A program made the position numbers and the translations under genes. A stretch of DNA of 64,000 bases from Daedaleopsis sinensis. Its lineage: Eukaryota; Basidiomycota; Agaricomycetes; Polyporales; Polyporaceae. The notes under the pieces are model-generated. The model searched no databases. It was not told the origin of the DNA and saw only the letters and a list, made by a program, of their open reading frames with translations. This document shows, in pieces, positions 46,655 to 59,557 of the stretch (positions are counted from its first letter, which is position 1; the number at the start of each line of letters is the position of its first letter). The DNA lies in the NCBI GenBank assembly GCA_033807695.1, contig CM066309.1, positions 2,418,001-2,482,000 of the forward strand, in the 5' to 3' direction.

Positions 46655-48952
46655 GGTGGCACTCTGCTAGTGGGTGGACACAGCGGAGGCGGTCGGGGTG
46701 AGGAGGGCGTCGTTGCCGTTGGCGGCGAGGACGAAAGAGTCGGAGGAAGGAGGGAAAGGTTCGAAGAACAGAAGGGGCGGCATGGCAGGAAGCAGAGCAG
46801 TTAAAAGGCGGGCATTAGAGTAACCCCACACTAGAGGCCCTTCATTACGGACAGCTATGATATTCCACTTATCGTCCAATCACAGGCCGGGGCTTTATCG
46901 CTCGGCCCCCTCCAGATCTCGCCCACGTCCGTTCCGGAGGCAGAACATGCAAGCCAAGCCCTGTCTTTTAGCGCTGCTATCAGCTTCCATTAACCGCTAC
47001 ACCGCCGTCCTGTCCTCCGACTGTCCTACTGTGTCCTCTGTCGCCGTAGTTAGTCTGCGGCTGTCTGCCAGAGTACGACATATGCTCGAGAGTTGGGTCG
47101 AGAGCGTTGTTGTGCTCGCGACGGACGACGCGGGCGCAGCGTGGTGGCAAACTGTCGATCGCAGCAAGCCGATCGCGATCGTCCCAGTCAACATGGCCAA
47201 ATAAGGGACAAATTCCCCGTGCCTGACTCCTCCGATTCCTCCTCGTCCAAGCGAATGCTCCTCCGCCTCGCCCCTCGCTGTCGCCCACGCTTTCCGTGGC
47301 GCATGTCTTTCAGATACACAAATTGCAACGCACTCTCGGCCAGGTCTCTCCTGCCACTCTCCTATCCTGCCGGCCTCATCTCTTCAAGCTATCCAAAATA
47401 GCATCCAGGCCACGCCTGACAGCGCTGCTGTACCTGTTCACTCCGACGACGTCCCACGCAACCCCCACTTCACATCTTCAAGGCACATCCGAAAGACTCA
47501 ACGGCTGTCCGTGTGCCTTCTCTCTCCGACATTCCTTCATCCGTACCATCTCTCCCTCGGACGTCGGCACCACTACCCACCGTAGCGTAGGTGAGATTAT
47601 GCCGCACGTCACACTCGGCGTCGCCATGCATGCAGAAGCTCCGGTGTTCATCGGCCTCTCTCCATCTCGCACTCTCCGACCTCGGTGCGCCGCTGTCTTC
47701 TCTGAACAATCCTCACTTCACGATGAAACTGACGGACAGTTGGAAGAGGAGGCTTCGGTGTTGCCGCCTTCTAATCCATCTTCACCTGAGGGAGTGCATG
47801 CCTTCCATCAAGATCGGCGAAAACTCTAGGGTACCCCAAGAATACCTCTACTTCTTTCTGCACCCGACGTGTACACACTCATCCAGTGATTCCATTTACT
47901 TATATCGAACCCCACACCCCCGCAGCACGACGTACGAAATCCCGGATCGTGGACTCACATCGTCATCTTCGCCCTCTCCCACCTCCGCCAACGTCCACCC
48001 AGATGCACACGCTTCGCGAGCATGCCAGTGCAAGCCGCTGCAAGGTCCTAAGTATATCAGATACTGTGACGAGGTGAGTACTTACCAACACGTTCACGGA
48101 GATGTTTAGGCTGCCACGCGGTCCCTGCACCCACGCCGTCTTCACATGCGACATGTATGCAACGCGGTACTATATGGTCATAATTTATGGCGTGGTGGGA
48201 GAGCCAAGGGCCCTTTTCCCGATCCCAGTCGTCATACCTATTAGCTGCGCAACGCAGCTTCATCTCCGGACGTTCGGATCTGCTTGAGCTGCGCGATCTC
48301 CATCTCCGCGAAACACGATCTATGTAGCAGTACTGAGGTCATGCGATGTATGCAGCACTAAGGTGGCTATCCTCAGGCTCTAGGCCCAACACCTTTATGT
48401 CGTCTCTACGACGCAGATTGTGCGCAGCCTCAGTGCCATCGCTACAGGAAGAGCTCGCAAAAGATGCCCGCCGGTGCCATCGCCACACACGACGCTTCTC
48501 AACACGATCATACTCGACTTCCACTCTGAGACCTCGCTCAGCAGCCTCTACAGTTGCGAACACTAGTGCACGTTAACTCCAGGCTCAGTCTCAAAGTCCA
48601 ACCTGGATAAGCTATGCTTGAGCCACGCAGAACAACTCTACAGTTACGTTCCGGAAGCTGCGGTCCGCCCAAACATCACGCGTACACCCTTCGACGGCTC
48701 GCCGTCCCCCGCGACGGGCAGCCCCTCCTCCACCACGGCACATGCTGCTCCAGCGGCGGGCACTAACTCTACAATCTTACCCATCCTGTTCCCACATCGA
48801 TACCGCTATGTAATACACTACAGCTGCCCTGCGCCCTCTCCTCCCCCCACACCGACGGCGACGACGACGACCTGTGTCCCTCCTCCTCGACCTTCAAAGC
48901 GCAGCCCCAGCACGCCCCCGAACCCCCGACTCCCCATCTACATCGCACGAAG
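46655..48952. other. Intergenic region, no supported gene
   Basis: About 2.3 kb between the divergent AMT3 and aldolase genes. Frames up to 177 codons exist but show no domain or splice logic. It presumably contains both promoters. Confidence 0.5.
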
Positions 48953-50468
48953 ATGTCCACCCCGCTCGCCCACCCCCTCCTGCACGCCTTCCGCACCTCC
49001 ACGCCCGCCTTCGGCGCATGGCTCACCCTCCCGGGCACCCTCAGCGCGCGCGCAGCCGCCGCCGCCTCCCCGCACCTCTCCTGGGTCGCGATCGACTGCG
49101 AGCACGGGCAGATCGCGCTCAACCCCGGCGCCGCGGAGCTCGTGCACGCGATCGCCGGGATCCAGCTCCAGCGGGCAGGGGGGGCAGGGGCGCCGAGCGC
49201 GATCGTGCGCATCCCCGCGACGGGCGCGTGCGCGGACGCGCCCGGGGGCGGGAGCGCGGGCTGGCAGATCAAGTATGCGCTCGACGCGGGCGCAAGGGGC
49301 GTCGTGGTGCCTATGGTGCGTGTGTGTGCTTGTCGTGTGTGTCTGAAGCCGTGAGCTTGAAGACCGAGCTTGAGGCTTTGCGGCCTCGCATGTGCACCCT
49401 CTGCTTTCCTGGAGATGGTGGACTTATCTGCATCCGACGGATGCCGTCCAAGATGTCATCTCCAGGTTCTCCTAATCCCTATGTTTTCGGCTGCGCACGC
49501 GCCGCAGACGTCGATGCACCGGCTCCGGCTGGCGGAGCACGGTCTGGACTCTGGAGGGTGCACTCCTGACACGGAGTCCCGAGCGTGCTTATGCCGACTC
49601 CCGACTGCCGAGCGGCGCCCCTCGAACGCACCCGATCGCCGCTGACATGGACCCCCTGCCCCCACCCCTCTCTCGCAGGTGAACACCCGCGCGCAGGCCG
49701 CCGCGATCGTCGCCGCCGCGCGCTTCCCGCCGCACGGCGTGCGCGGGTTCGGGAACCCGTTCACGCAGCTCGCGTGGGGCGCGGGCGTGTCCGCGGCCGA
49801 CTACCTCGCGCGCGCGAACGACGCCGTCCTCGTCCTCCTCCAGATCGAGACGCGCGACGGCGTGCAGAACCTCGAGGAGATCCTCGGCGTCGACGGCGTC
49901 GGTGAGTGCCCGCCCCTCCCTTTCCCCTTCAAGCCCCCCCGCGCTCGATAGCCTGTACTGATACTGATACTGATACTGAGCGCAGACGGGGTGTTCATCG
50001 GCCCGTACGACCTCTCGCTCGCGCACGGCTTCCCGCCGCCCTCGCCCGACCCGCACCCCGAGGTGGAGAAGCTGATCCAGCAGATCCTCGCGGCGTCGCA
50101 CGCGAAGAACAAGAAATGGTGCGGGCCCCCTTCCTCCTTCGCCATCTTCCCCGCGATCCCGCGCAGAGCTGACCCGTCCCGCTCGTCCTTTCTTCCTGGC
50201 GGGTGAACATGGTGGCGTCGCCGATACGCACTGGCAGCGCGATCTACTGCATCTCCGGCAAGCAAGCCGCCAAGCGCGCAAAGGAGGGCTTCGACATGGT
50301 CCGTCCACATATCCTTCCGTTCGGGCCTCGCAACGGCGCGTCTGACCACTCCCGGATTGCACATAGATCAACGTGACGTCTGACAGCGGTGCGATGGCCG
50401 ACGGAATCGCGAGACACCTTGCCGACGCAGCTGGAGATGAAGGAAGCGCGAAGGCCTTCAGCTACTGA
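48953..50468 (+). CDS. HpcH/HpaI (citrate-lyase-like) aldolase
   Basis: Five exons (48953-49315, 49679-49901, 49986-50118, 50238-50298, 50367-50468) splice in phase to 293 residues. The TIM-barrel signatures are present: AWLTLPGTLSARAAA at the start, WVAIDCEHGQ with the catalytic-site histidine, AIVRIPAT with the substrate-binding arginine, DAGARGVVVPMVNT, LLQIETRDGVQNLEEI with the metal-ligand glutamate, GVFIGPYDLSLAHG with the metal-ligand aspartate, and the end INVTSDSGAMADGIARHLA. These class II aldolases cleave 2-keto-3-deoxy acids to pyruvate and an aldehyde. Fungal members are usually annotated as 2-keto-3-deoxy-L-rhamnonate-type aldolases, but the substrate is not decidable here. The second intron holds a (CTGATA)n run. 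Confidence 0.88.
49950..49980 (+). repeat. CTGATA tandem repeat in an aldolase intron
   Basis: About four consecutive ACTGAT units just before the CAG acceptor at 49,983-49,985. Each contains a CTGAT branch-point-like pentamer. Confidence 0.7.
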
Positions 50469-51053
50469 ACATCCCAATCCCTGATGACGACACACGAGCG
50501 CAAACGAGCAGTGGAATGGAGGTGACCGACGACATGAATTGCATACCAGCGCATGCGAGCGTGAACCAAATGTACCAATATGTATGTATACCACAACATC
50601 GCATACTTCCATGTATTACTACGACATGTGAGACGAATTATGATCCAGATCCTGAGAGAACACGACTGTGTAGTAGCAACCAAAGAAAACCCGACCGAGG
50701 ATGTGTATGAGCGATAACGGGATGGACGAGGGCATATATAGGAGGAGCACGCTGCGAAGCGCAGCGGGGTATGAGGTAGCGGAAGTCATCAAGTCATGAT
50801 AGAGCAGGAGAGAGCAGGTAACCAGCAAGAGGCGAAGAGTCTATGTCTACGTAGAGTGGAAGAACGCCGGCGAGCAAACATTAGGCATTAGCTTGCCAAT
50901 ATGGAGTTTTAGTCTAGCGGGGTAGCCGGGGGACCGCAACAATCTAGAGTCTATAGTCTATAGTCTATGACGAGGAGGGTGGCACGGTGGCCTGCAAGCT
51001 CATCAGCACATAGCAACCTAGACGACCGCACTCGCACTCACCTCGAGGACCAA
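50469..51053. other. Convergent intergenic region
   Basis: About 585 bp between stop codons. It holds three GTCTATA units near 50,950-50,970. No gene. Confidence 0.5.
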
Positions 51054-52378
51054 TCAGTCATAACGGTTGAACCCCCTCATCTTCGTAGCAGCGGCGAGGC
51101 CCTCCTCCTCGCTGATCTTCTGCAGCTTCCGTGCGCTGCCGGTCGCGCTCTCGTGCACCCGGAAGCACCCATGGTCCGCTGCGTTCCCGCCCCTTGCACC
51201 GGATAGATCAACGGTGACAAATTGGAGTGAAGGGACGCTGTCCGCCACAGACCGGGCAAGAGCAGCGATGTCGACAGCCTTCTGCGGGGGGGTTGGAGGC
51301 GTGACAGGCTGCGGCTTGGAGGTCGCAGCCATCGACACTATGGCCGGTGTGACCGAGAGCGTGATGCCCAGGAGCGAGAGGGTGGGGATAAGTGCGAGTC
51401 CTTGTGCGACGTGGGTCTGTCATCAATCACTAGCGTGAGCGCACGTCCGGGCAGAGCTTCATATAAGAGAGAACGTACCATCCATTGGAGTGCATCCTCG
51501 ACACTCTCGCATCGGTCCCCAACCAAGTCAAGGTATCTCAAACTTGACGCAGTCCCATACAGCATCGCGCATAGGTCCTCAGGTTGCGTGAATGTACTCA
51601 TAGAGGTGGAGAGGACAACCGGACGCGTCGCCGCCAAGAAGTGATGCGCTGTGACAATGGCATCCGACTCGGGGACGATAGGGTGGCGGAGGTCAACGCG
51701 GCGGACAGGACAGGCAAGGGGTAGAATGGGGAAGCCGGTGTCGACGCGCTGGAGAGACTTCTTCCATGGGGCTAGGGCCTCTGGGTTGGAGTCTGGCCCG
51801 AAGAACGCCCAGTCGGGGGGGCAAGCCCCTCCGGAAATGATTTCCAACGTACGGATGTGCGGAAACGCATGGGCGAGAGCGGGGAGAGATGCCACGTCCC
51901 CTCCTAGAGTCAGAGTGTGGATAGAAGGGCTGCTACCCTGGGCGAAGGTAGGTTGGGCAGTGAACAACGCGTCGGAGCCCCAGAGGGTGAGCTTCTGTAG
52001 GTTGTGAGCCCGTTCCAGGACGGACGAAAGGAGTGCCACGGCAGAAGTGTCAACGACCCGCGCCCCATCCTTCCTCACACGTACGGCGTCGCGCATAATC
52101 TCCAGACTACGGAGGCCATCTAGCCTGGCGGTGGGAGCGCCATGCCAGCAAGGCGCAGGGGCGAGAACAAAGTTGCAGAACGCCTTGAGCTGGGACACCG
52201 CACTGTTGCTGGGCTTGTGGTGGAGACCGCCGAGGGAGATGTCTGAAAGGAACCGAGGGAATGCGAGTGCATATGCAGCACGGGATGCCAGCGCAAGCTG
52301 GGCGGCGTCGTGTGGGGAGATAAGGGGAAGGATGTTCGAGAGGATGTCGTAGTTCAGCGAAAGCAAGTTGTGCACCAT
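51054..52378 (-). CDS. F-box-like / leucine-rich protein (copy 2)
   Basis: Exons 51479-52378 and 51054-51416, joined across a 62-bp phase-0 intron (GTACGT...GACAG), give 420 residues. The N-terminus (MVHNLLSLNYDILSNILPLI, then AAQLALASRAAYALAFPRFL) is a degenerate F-box-like motif. Leu-rich repeats follow (LDGLRSLEIM, HNLQKLTLWG, IHTLTLGG, HIRTLEII). The C-terminal exon contains a hydrophobic stretch and a short domain ending MRGFNRYD. Layout and intron position match the gene at 193-1786, so they are diverged paralogues 50 kb apart on the same strand. Likely a substrate adaptor, by inference only. Confidence 0.65.
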
Positions 52379-53834
52379 CTTGTAGCTTGTTAACTTGTCA
52401 GACGAGCAGAGAGAGGATGGAGACGGGGATTTGAAGGTCGAAGGGGAGGGCACGGGAGCGGTGAGATAAAGAAAGGATGTGGAGGCTTGTGGAGGGCGAG
52501 TCACTTTTTTGGCTGTAAACGCGCTGAGCTATCAAACCGCCTCCCCGTTGCAACTCCGTTGCTTTCCGGCCGTCATCCATGTCCTCATCTTTGCCTCATC
52601 TCCGATTCCGACTCCCGAGGAGTTGCGGGCCTACCACGTGTATGGGCGCTCCGGTATTCTCCTGCGGCCTCCTCCGAATCTCCACGTCCGCCGACACTCC
52701 CTGCTAGACTCAGTGCCAGTGCACACTGCATGCGCAGCTGTACCGTCGCCCGACGCTGTCTGCTCGATGTCGGACTGTCCTCCATTTGTTAACGCCATTC
52801 TCGAGCATTTGTTGTGTTGCTTCTTTCAGCCTTGACTCTCTTTTTGGAGTTGCGACGATATGCCATGAGGTGGGCCATACGACTAGGAAGATGATGTGAT
52901 CGCACGCACCCCGACAACCGTCCAGCCTTCCGCCGATAACACCAGCATCTGGGCCTATCAGAAGACCATCTTTACCTCACAACGAAGCGTGGCCGAGCTG
53001 GCCCGCTCATTACGAGACTGGCCATGGCGCGATCCTGGAAGAAAACAGGAAGGGTGTATGTCGATCCATGTTAGCCCGCAGAGCCGGAGGATGTCGGAAG
53101 GACTTCATGTCGGAGAAAGTCCTTCGTCGGAAATCACGAGGAACAATGACCGTCTGTAAGGACGGCTCCGTGTGTGTACGGCAAGAGAGAGGTTGAGGTG
53201 AGTCGTTGTTGTTGTCATGCAGGAGCTGCAGAGTCCAGGCGGTGGAGGAGGACGGGGCGAACCTGGGGCGAACGCTCTCGTGTGGGGATTGCCTGCGAAT
53301 ATATGCACGCCCTTGCATTCAGCCGACAAGAGTCACGTCCATCGCTCAATGGGCAGCTGATCCTCCCGACTTGGGCTTCGTGACGTTTGCTTTCACAGAA
53401 TCATTCCCTATATGGCATCCCCATAGGCGCTTACTCTACCACTGAGCCGCTCTCTCTGAGCGAGCTCAGCACAAACCACAACACGATCCTTGGTACGAGT
53501 ATCTGCTGTGATGTCTTCGTGTATATGCAATTGCAAGTGTGCAACGTTCCTATGCCCACTGTTATAAGACAAGGAGCAAATTCTTGTGACACGACCGTTC
53601 CCTGACGACCACCGTCGAGCCTTGCGAACCCATCACGCAGTAATACAACCCATGACCACCTCCAATCAATTGCAAAGTTGAAATCGTTCCAAGTTCTTAC
53701 ACGGAGGCAATATGCCAAGGCAACCGCATGACCCTTCAAAGCTTCATACGATAATAAGTTAGCTCCTGCAAGCCGCCAGGCGACCAAATCCTGCCCGTCT
53801 AAACGACCCGCGTAGAAACAACACCCTACGCCTA
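52379..53834. other. Intergenic region, no supported gene
   Basis: About 1.45 kb upstream of the F-box-like gene and downstream of the four-TM gene. Nothing recognisable on either strand. Confidence 0.5.
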
Positions 53835-54811
53835 CTACTGGTAGCCAGACGCGGGCGCGGGTGCGGGTGCGTAGGCGCTGTGGGGAGTCGCAAACGCATA
53901 TTGCGGCGTCGCGACGATCTGGACATTCGCCGCCTGGTTCTTCTCTGCGTCGCGCACCTCGGCATCCGCCTCCTCCCTGAGCTGCCCGAGGTACTCGTAC
54001 GCGATCACGCACCCGTCTGGAGGCCGCAAGGAACGAGAGACAAAACTCGTCAGAAGCGGCCGTGTGCGCGATGCAGAGGCGTACGCACAGATCTCGACGA
54101 GCCAGAAGATGACGTAGAGGACGACGACGATCACCCGGCCGGTCTTGAAGCTCGCGCTGCACGCCCAGTTCGTGACGTCCTGCGCGTTGGTGCCGTTCGC
54201 CACGGTGCTGTTCGCGGTGTTGTTCGCGACGTCGTCCTCGCACTTCTTGATCTGCGCGTCGGTCTCGCCGTGGAAGAGGTTGAAGATGAGGTAGATGCCC
54301 GAGATGACGCTCAGGAGCGTCATGGTCGTGATCGTGCTCGCGTACACGCCCACGAGGGCGCGCATCCGCCCGATGGAGCCGACAATGCTGAGGTGTGCAA
54401 CGCGAGCGTGAGCACAGCCGGCGGGAAGGCGGGATGAGCTGCTCACCCCATAGTGGACGCGAGCGCGAAAATGGTCATGGAGATTGCGACAAACCATAGC
54501 GAGATCTTCTCGCTCTGGTTGAGCTCAAGCTGGCCCTTCACTGCAGAGCATAGCAAGTCGTCAGCATCATCATCTGCCCGTCGTCCCTGGTCGCAACAGG
54601 GGCAGGACCGGGGCGCAGAAGGGCGCAGAAGACGACCGCCGCGCGAGCACAGTGATCAGTTTCAGAACGAACACTCACTCATGGCGGCAATCTCCAGCCA
54701 TCCTGCGACGGCGATGAAGCCGCCGAGGCCGAGGCCGAGCAAGCCCTCGCAGAACACCCCGAATCTGACCGGCAGACAGCAGCAGAACTTGCGCGAACGG
54801 ACGTAAGGCAT
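53835..54811 (-). CDS. Four-TM (tetraspan-like) membrane protein
   Basis: Four exons (54679-54811, 54447-54540, 54089-54387, 53835-54016) splice in phase to 235 residues. It begins MPYVRSRKFCCCLPVRFGVF, a basic Cys-cluster start common in a fungal membrane family. TM helices are near residues 22-44 (LLGLGLGGFIAVAGWLEI), 56-78 (SLWFVAISMTIFALASTM), 90-112 (TITTMTLLSVISGIYLIF) and 150-175 (VIVVVLYVIFWLVEIYG). The loop before TM4 carries three clustered N-glycosylation sequons (NNT, NST, NGT), so it probably faces outside. The C-terminus is Ala/Pro/Tyr-rich (YAPAPAPASGYQ). Function unknown. Confidence 0.75.
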
Positions 54812-56881
54812 TGCGGTGGGCGTGCTTGTTTGGGTGGGTGGTGTGCAGACGGCCGTGCGATTGGACACGCGTTGAATCCGAATGTGCAGGAAGCAGAAGA
54901 ACTGAAGCTGAGGAAAAGCCGCAAGTGCGGGTGCTGTCGAGAAGGGTCGAAAAGCGAAGAACGAAAAACGACGAAGAAGAGTCGGACGGTGGTCGAACGT
55001 GAACGGGAGGAGGCGCAGCCCTAGGGGATCACCCGCGCGGCGCGACGAGGGTTATATACCTGTTGCCAGCGTCGCCTACTACCTACATAGTAGGCACGCG
55101 CCCGGAGGACGAATTGCTGATGGCACACCTGCTCCAGGGGGGTCTTGTGGTGTAATCGCGACACGCGATGCACCGCTGCAAGATGGTGAGATGGCCGCGC
55201 GCGGCCAGCCTTTCCCCGTACGTGTCGCGTGGTGTTCACTTGCACATATGCGAGTTGTGGTCAAATCGACTCGCCGACTAATGCATCCGCATTTGCAGTT
55301 CCTTTCAGAGATGCTCCCTGCAAGCTTACCGCGTGAACTCCCCCGGACATAGTGACAGTCCGTAAGTAGTTCTATATGATTTCGACTGAGGGTGGTAGAG
55401 ATGCTGTGCTGCGATCATCCCAACATGTTGATCAATGCGACGACGGAGGGCGCTGACGTCGACAACCTCTGCTGATCGTCGTGATGGAGGTCCTCGGTAC
55501 GAAGGATCCGACTCCCAGGGAAACCACAGTCCAGAGGCTGAGTCCACCTGCAGTTCGAACTCCAGAATCAGATTCACAGCAGTCCGCTGAAGGGGGCCGG
55601 AGTAAGGCATGGACTGGGACTCAGAGGGTAGTAATCCCTTGCTGAAAAGGTGTCTGCATGCCGACCGACTGCAGCGTAGAAACATGCTACAGAAACGACC
55701 CCTGGCAGTCAGAACTCTGCGCGATTTGCATAGTACAAACATACTCATCAATAGAGCTTCTTCAAGTTGTCCAGTACGAGAGTACTCAACTGCGTGACGC
55801 TCGGGGTGGAGGAGGTCAACGCTGACAAATCCTACTCGAAACGCGGTTGTGCAAGCTGAATCGGAGTCACCAGAATTCAGGAATGGCAGACACAGACAGA
55901 GTCTTTTGGAAATCGTACTGACCTGATGGGCCCGATACTACAAAGATGCATATGCTCGAGGACGTGGTGGTGGTACAAATCGCTCTAGCGCTCGCAAATG
56001 GGCTACCACAATCCATGTCACGGTCACAGCCAGTGGCAAGTACGCATGCCAGTACTCCAAGCTCGACCGGGGGCAGAGACGACACCATACGCACGATGCG
56101 ATAAACAGCACGGAAACAACGCTCTAGTGTATTTCCATTCAAACGGGCGCAGACCGCGGCAGTAGAATACATATACATATATGAATATCGCGGTGCCCGG
56201 GACTACCTCCCGGGCGTCGTCTCCGCGAGTCGCGCTACACACCAACCCGGTCCCGCCGCACGGCGTGGCCGCGCGGGGCCGTGTATACGTACGGGGGCAC
56301 ATAGCGCGGCGGCGTGCACGGCGCAGCTGCAGGTCCTGGAGTTGGCCGGCGCAAGAAGAAGAAGAAAGGGATTCGTGACCGTGGGCAGATAGCTATAGGA
56401 CCAGTAATGGCGGGAAGATGGATGGTGTGTGTGTAAGCGTGAGCCAAAATCGTCCACATTAACCGATTAGAATAGGGACCGCGAAGGTGGAGGATATGGT
56501 AGCGGGACGAATGAACGTGGATCGAAGGAGTCCGTGGGCTCGGCACGATGCCTCGTCCTTATGTATATCATACGCGGGAGGGTGAATGCGGCGGGCAAGA
56601 GAGGTATGCTAGGCGGGTGAGGCAGGGCGGGCAAAGGGAACAAGCATGGGGGCGGGTAATACGGGAATGTGTGCGGTGTGGTATGTTGGGTTGGGGTGAG
56701 TAGCGAAGATCCCGCGGAGAGTACGTGAGGGAGAACGAGCGAATGTACAGACAGCGTGCTGCGGCATCATGACACAAACGATATTGATACTGTTACGTTA
56801 CTGATGATTGTCCGGGAAGATGGCAGAAGAAGGTCGATGTGAAAAGTAGTCCGAGACGCTGGAGCACTAGCAACCGGTGTA
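54812..56881. other. Intergenic region, no supported gene
   Basis: About 2.07 kb between the four-TM gene promoter and the end of the GH16 gene. Frames to about 140 codons lack any recognisable domain. Confidence 0.5.
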
Positions 56882-59557
56882 CTATATAGGACATCGTGGA
56901 TCAGCATGACTCCACTTTGCAGGGTAGAAGGGCGACTTACCCCCGAGTTTTTAGGCCACGAGTATCCTGCACCAACGGGTTGTGGTAGCGACCACGATGT
57001 CAGGTTAGCATCTGTGCAACGAGCAGAACATGTAAGCGAGGTTCCTTCTTATTCTCATGACTAACGAGCAAGACTCACTCGAGTAAGCATCGGGGTGATT
57101 GTCAATATAATTCTTCGTAGGGTAGTCGGAGGGATCGCAGCCAATGTTCTTTTGTCCTGAGCGCTGGTATACCCGAACGTAGTCTACCTGCATGATGGCA
57201 GGGAAGATCATGGTGGAAAGATCGATATCCTGCCAGTTCTCTAAAACCGTGAAACTGATCAGTTTTGGCCATAGGACAACACAAGAACGGTGCGTACGAG
57301 AGATGCCCAGGTTGAAGACGATTGACATAGGCTCCTCGGGGACGATTCTCTGGGATACCTGTGACCCGTCGGTGCCCTTATCGGGACCCATAGCGGCTGC
57401 ACCCATCCGATATGATGGTTTGCCATCGACTTGCCAAGTAATGAATCCCTGGTCACGGTTCGATGGGTTCGCCAAGTACTCAAACCCGAGCGTCTTGAAA
57501 ACGGCACCGGAGCCTTGAAACATATCGTCGGGGAGTTTCGTCAAAGAAGACAAAGCTTGTTGGCTGCAGTACGAGTCAATGTCATGTCAAGCGCAACGAA
57601 TTCACATAACCCACATCGCGGAACCCCTGTAGCAACCATATAAGCACACCGCAGATCAGCGAGGCAGCAGACAACTACACACCGGTAATCGTTCTGCCGA
57701 GTGATACTGGTATCGTAGATCTTGAACTCGTCTTCCGTATCGGCCAAGAAGAGGTAGTCGTGCGTGAAAGGTGCAAACTGCGCTGACTGTGAGGCAACTT
57801 GACCAACAGCACCGTCAGCCTTGTTCTTTTCCGCCTCGAGTATATCAATCTCGGGAACGCCACGGCCTTTCGAGTTCGACGGACCGGGATGTTCTTCTCC
57901 TGAACATGTGCAAGCCCTGTCGCGGTGGTAATTAGAACCGGGCCGAGGCGCTGGGAGTCGGGAGATCTTACGAAAGTCGTTGTCCAGGGAGCCATGATAG
58001 CTCATAGTTATATCTCGACCTTGACTCGTCCGAATGCAAGGCTGCGGCAGGGCCAAGCTTGTCTGGGTTGGTCTGGTTGGGGTAAGTACCAACATCGCAA
58101 GAATCATAGCTGGGTGTTGGTGGCATTGTCAAGGCGATGGACTCGATAGGGATACTGACAATATCACTCACGAGTAAGGCCATGTCCCGTCTGTGGTGGC
58201 TCTGTATCCTGGCCGCCCAAGGTTGCCCATCGTCCACGCACCAGGCCACTGTGGGCGAGTCAGATCTGAGATTACAACACATGGCATGGCGTTACTCACG
58301 TAGCCCTGCGTGTTCGAGTCCGGACCCGGCAGAGTGATAGCGATCTCGATGTATCCACTGGTGAAGCAGAACTTATTCCAACTCTGCAGCATCCCACTCC
58401 GATACTGAAGGCCATGATTCTGGGTGATGTCTGTGACGCTCTCCATGACAATCTGCAGCGCGCCGTTCTTCGTGTATACGTTCTTGGGATCGTACCATTC
58501 CAAGTCAGCTGTTGAACCGTACCAAAGATCCACCGCCTCCCAGTAAGGGTCGTCTCCGGGGTAGAACGTCCGCCCGTCTTTGTTGAATTCGTCCGAAAAC
58601 ACGAGCTCGTACTTCTCGCCGTCAAAGCCCGTACGGGTCTTGGCACTGTCCGGCGTGTCGAGGTCGATTAGGTCCGGCATGTCAAAAGGACTATATTGCG
58701 TCAGTGGAGTACCAAGGGAGGAAGCGTATTCTGAGTACTCACTCTGCAAGTACGGAGCCATTACTCGCCTGTCCCGTCGAGTTGATCACATTGTTAGATG
58801 TGATCGCTCGATTGAGGGACTCATTGCGATAGAAGTCGAATGCAGGGTAGCAGACGAAGAGAGTAAGGAGAGCACCGACGAGAATAACAAGAACACCGAT
58901 GTTCATGATTCCTCGCCAAGACCAGTAGGCATGACGGTCGCGGCCATACTCAGGGGAATGGAGGAAGTCATCGTCGTCGTCGGGAAAATCTTTCTCAAGC
59001 TCCGGGTCATAGGCATAGGGGATGAAGCCACGCTGGAGTGTTGTCTGGCCGGTAGGGAATCTTGAGTCGGAGGAGAGGGAAAAGATGGAGTCACCGGAGG
59101 ACGAGGCGACAGAATCGCGGTTGTTGGCGACGAGGGCCTTTGGCGGGGCAAGACTTTCGGTCGCATTGTCGTCCGATGCTAGCCGGTAGAGGACCATAGA
59201 CCCTCGCTGACCACCTAGGGAGCCGAACTGAGCGGCGAGGGCCTGAGACTCCTCGGATGCAATGCGATTAAAGTATGTGCTCCCTCGCGATACTGGTCTT
59301 GAGCGAACGCCCGTAGAGGAGTTGGGGTTGAGGGGAGAGGAGACAAAGCCATTGCCCAATGTTGATTGTCGTGACTGCTGGCTGGCGCCGTTGCCGTTGC
59401 GGGGGAAGGCCTGTTCTCGGGCCTCGGGGGAGAGCAGAGGAGACTCGAAGGTGGAGGTGCGAGGCGTGCGAGGCTGGGCGTAGTCCTCCGGGGTGGAGGC
59501 GCCGGAGCGGGGCTGCTCAGGCGGCGCGTCGGGGGACGTTGGCCAGTTGCTGGACAT
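56882..59557 (-). CDS. KRE6/SKN1-type beta-glucan synthesis protein (GH16)
   Basis: Start at 59557 (MSSNWPTSPDAPPEQ); an in-frame Met 46 codons upstream is possible. A cytosolic Ser/Pro/Asn-rich region of about 230 residues leads to one TM helix (GIMNIGVLVILVGALLTLFV), so it is a type II membrane protein. The lumenal GH16 domain follows in several exons: YELVFSDEFNKDGRTFYPGD, DPYWEAVDLWYGST, AWTMGNLGRPGY, the catalytic motif EIDILEAE with both glutamates, SQSAQFAPF, FEYLANP, ITWQVDGKPSYR, and YVRVYQR near the end. The final exons (NLTSWSLPQPVGAGYSWPKN) match the family's C-terminus. The last exon and stop (56,882) are uncertain. Kre6 and Skn1 act in beta-1,6-glucan assembly in the secretory pathway. 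Confidence 0.85.

Noticed and set aside
47296..48109. Overlapping 172-177-codon frames (+) upstream of the aldolase
   Set aside because: Unrecognisable sequence in two frames over the same region; more likely promoter/UTR.
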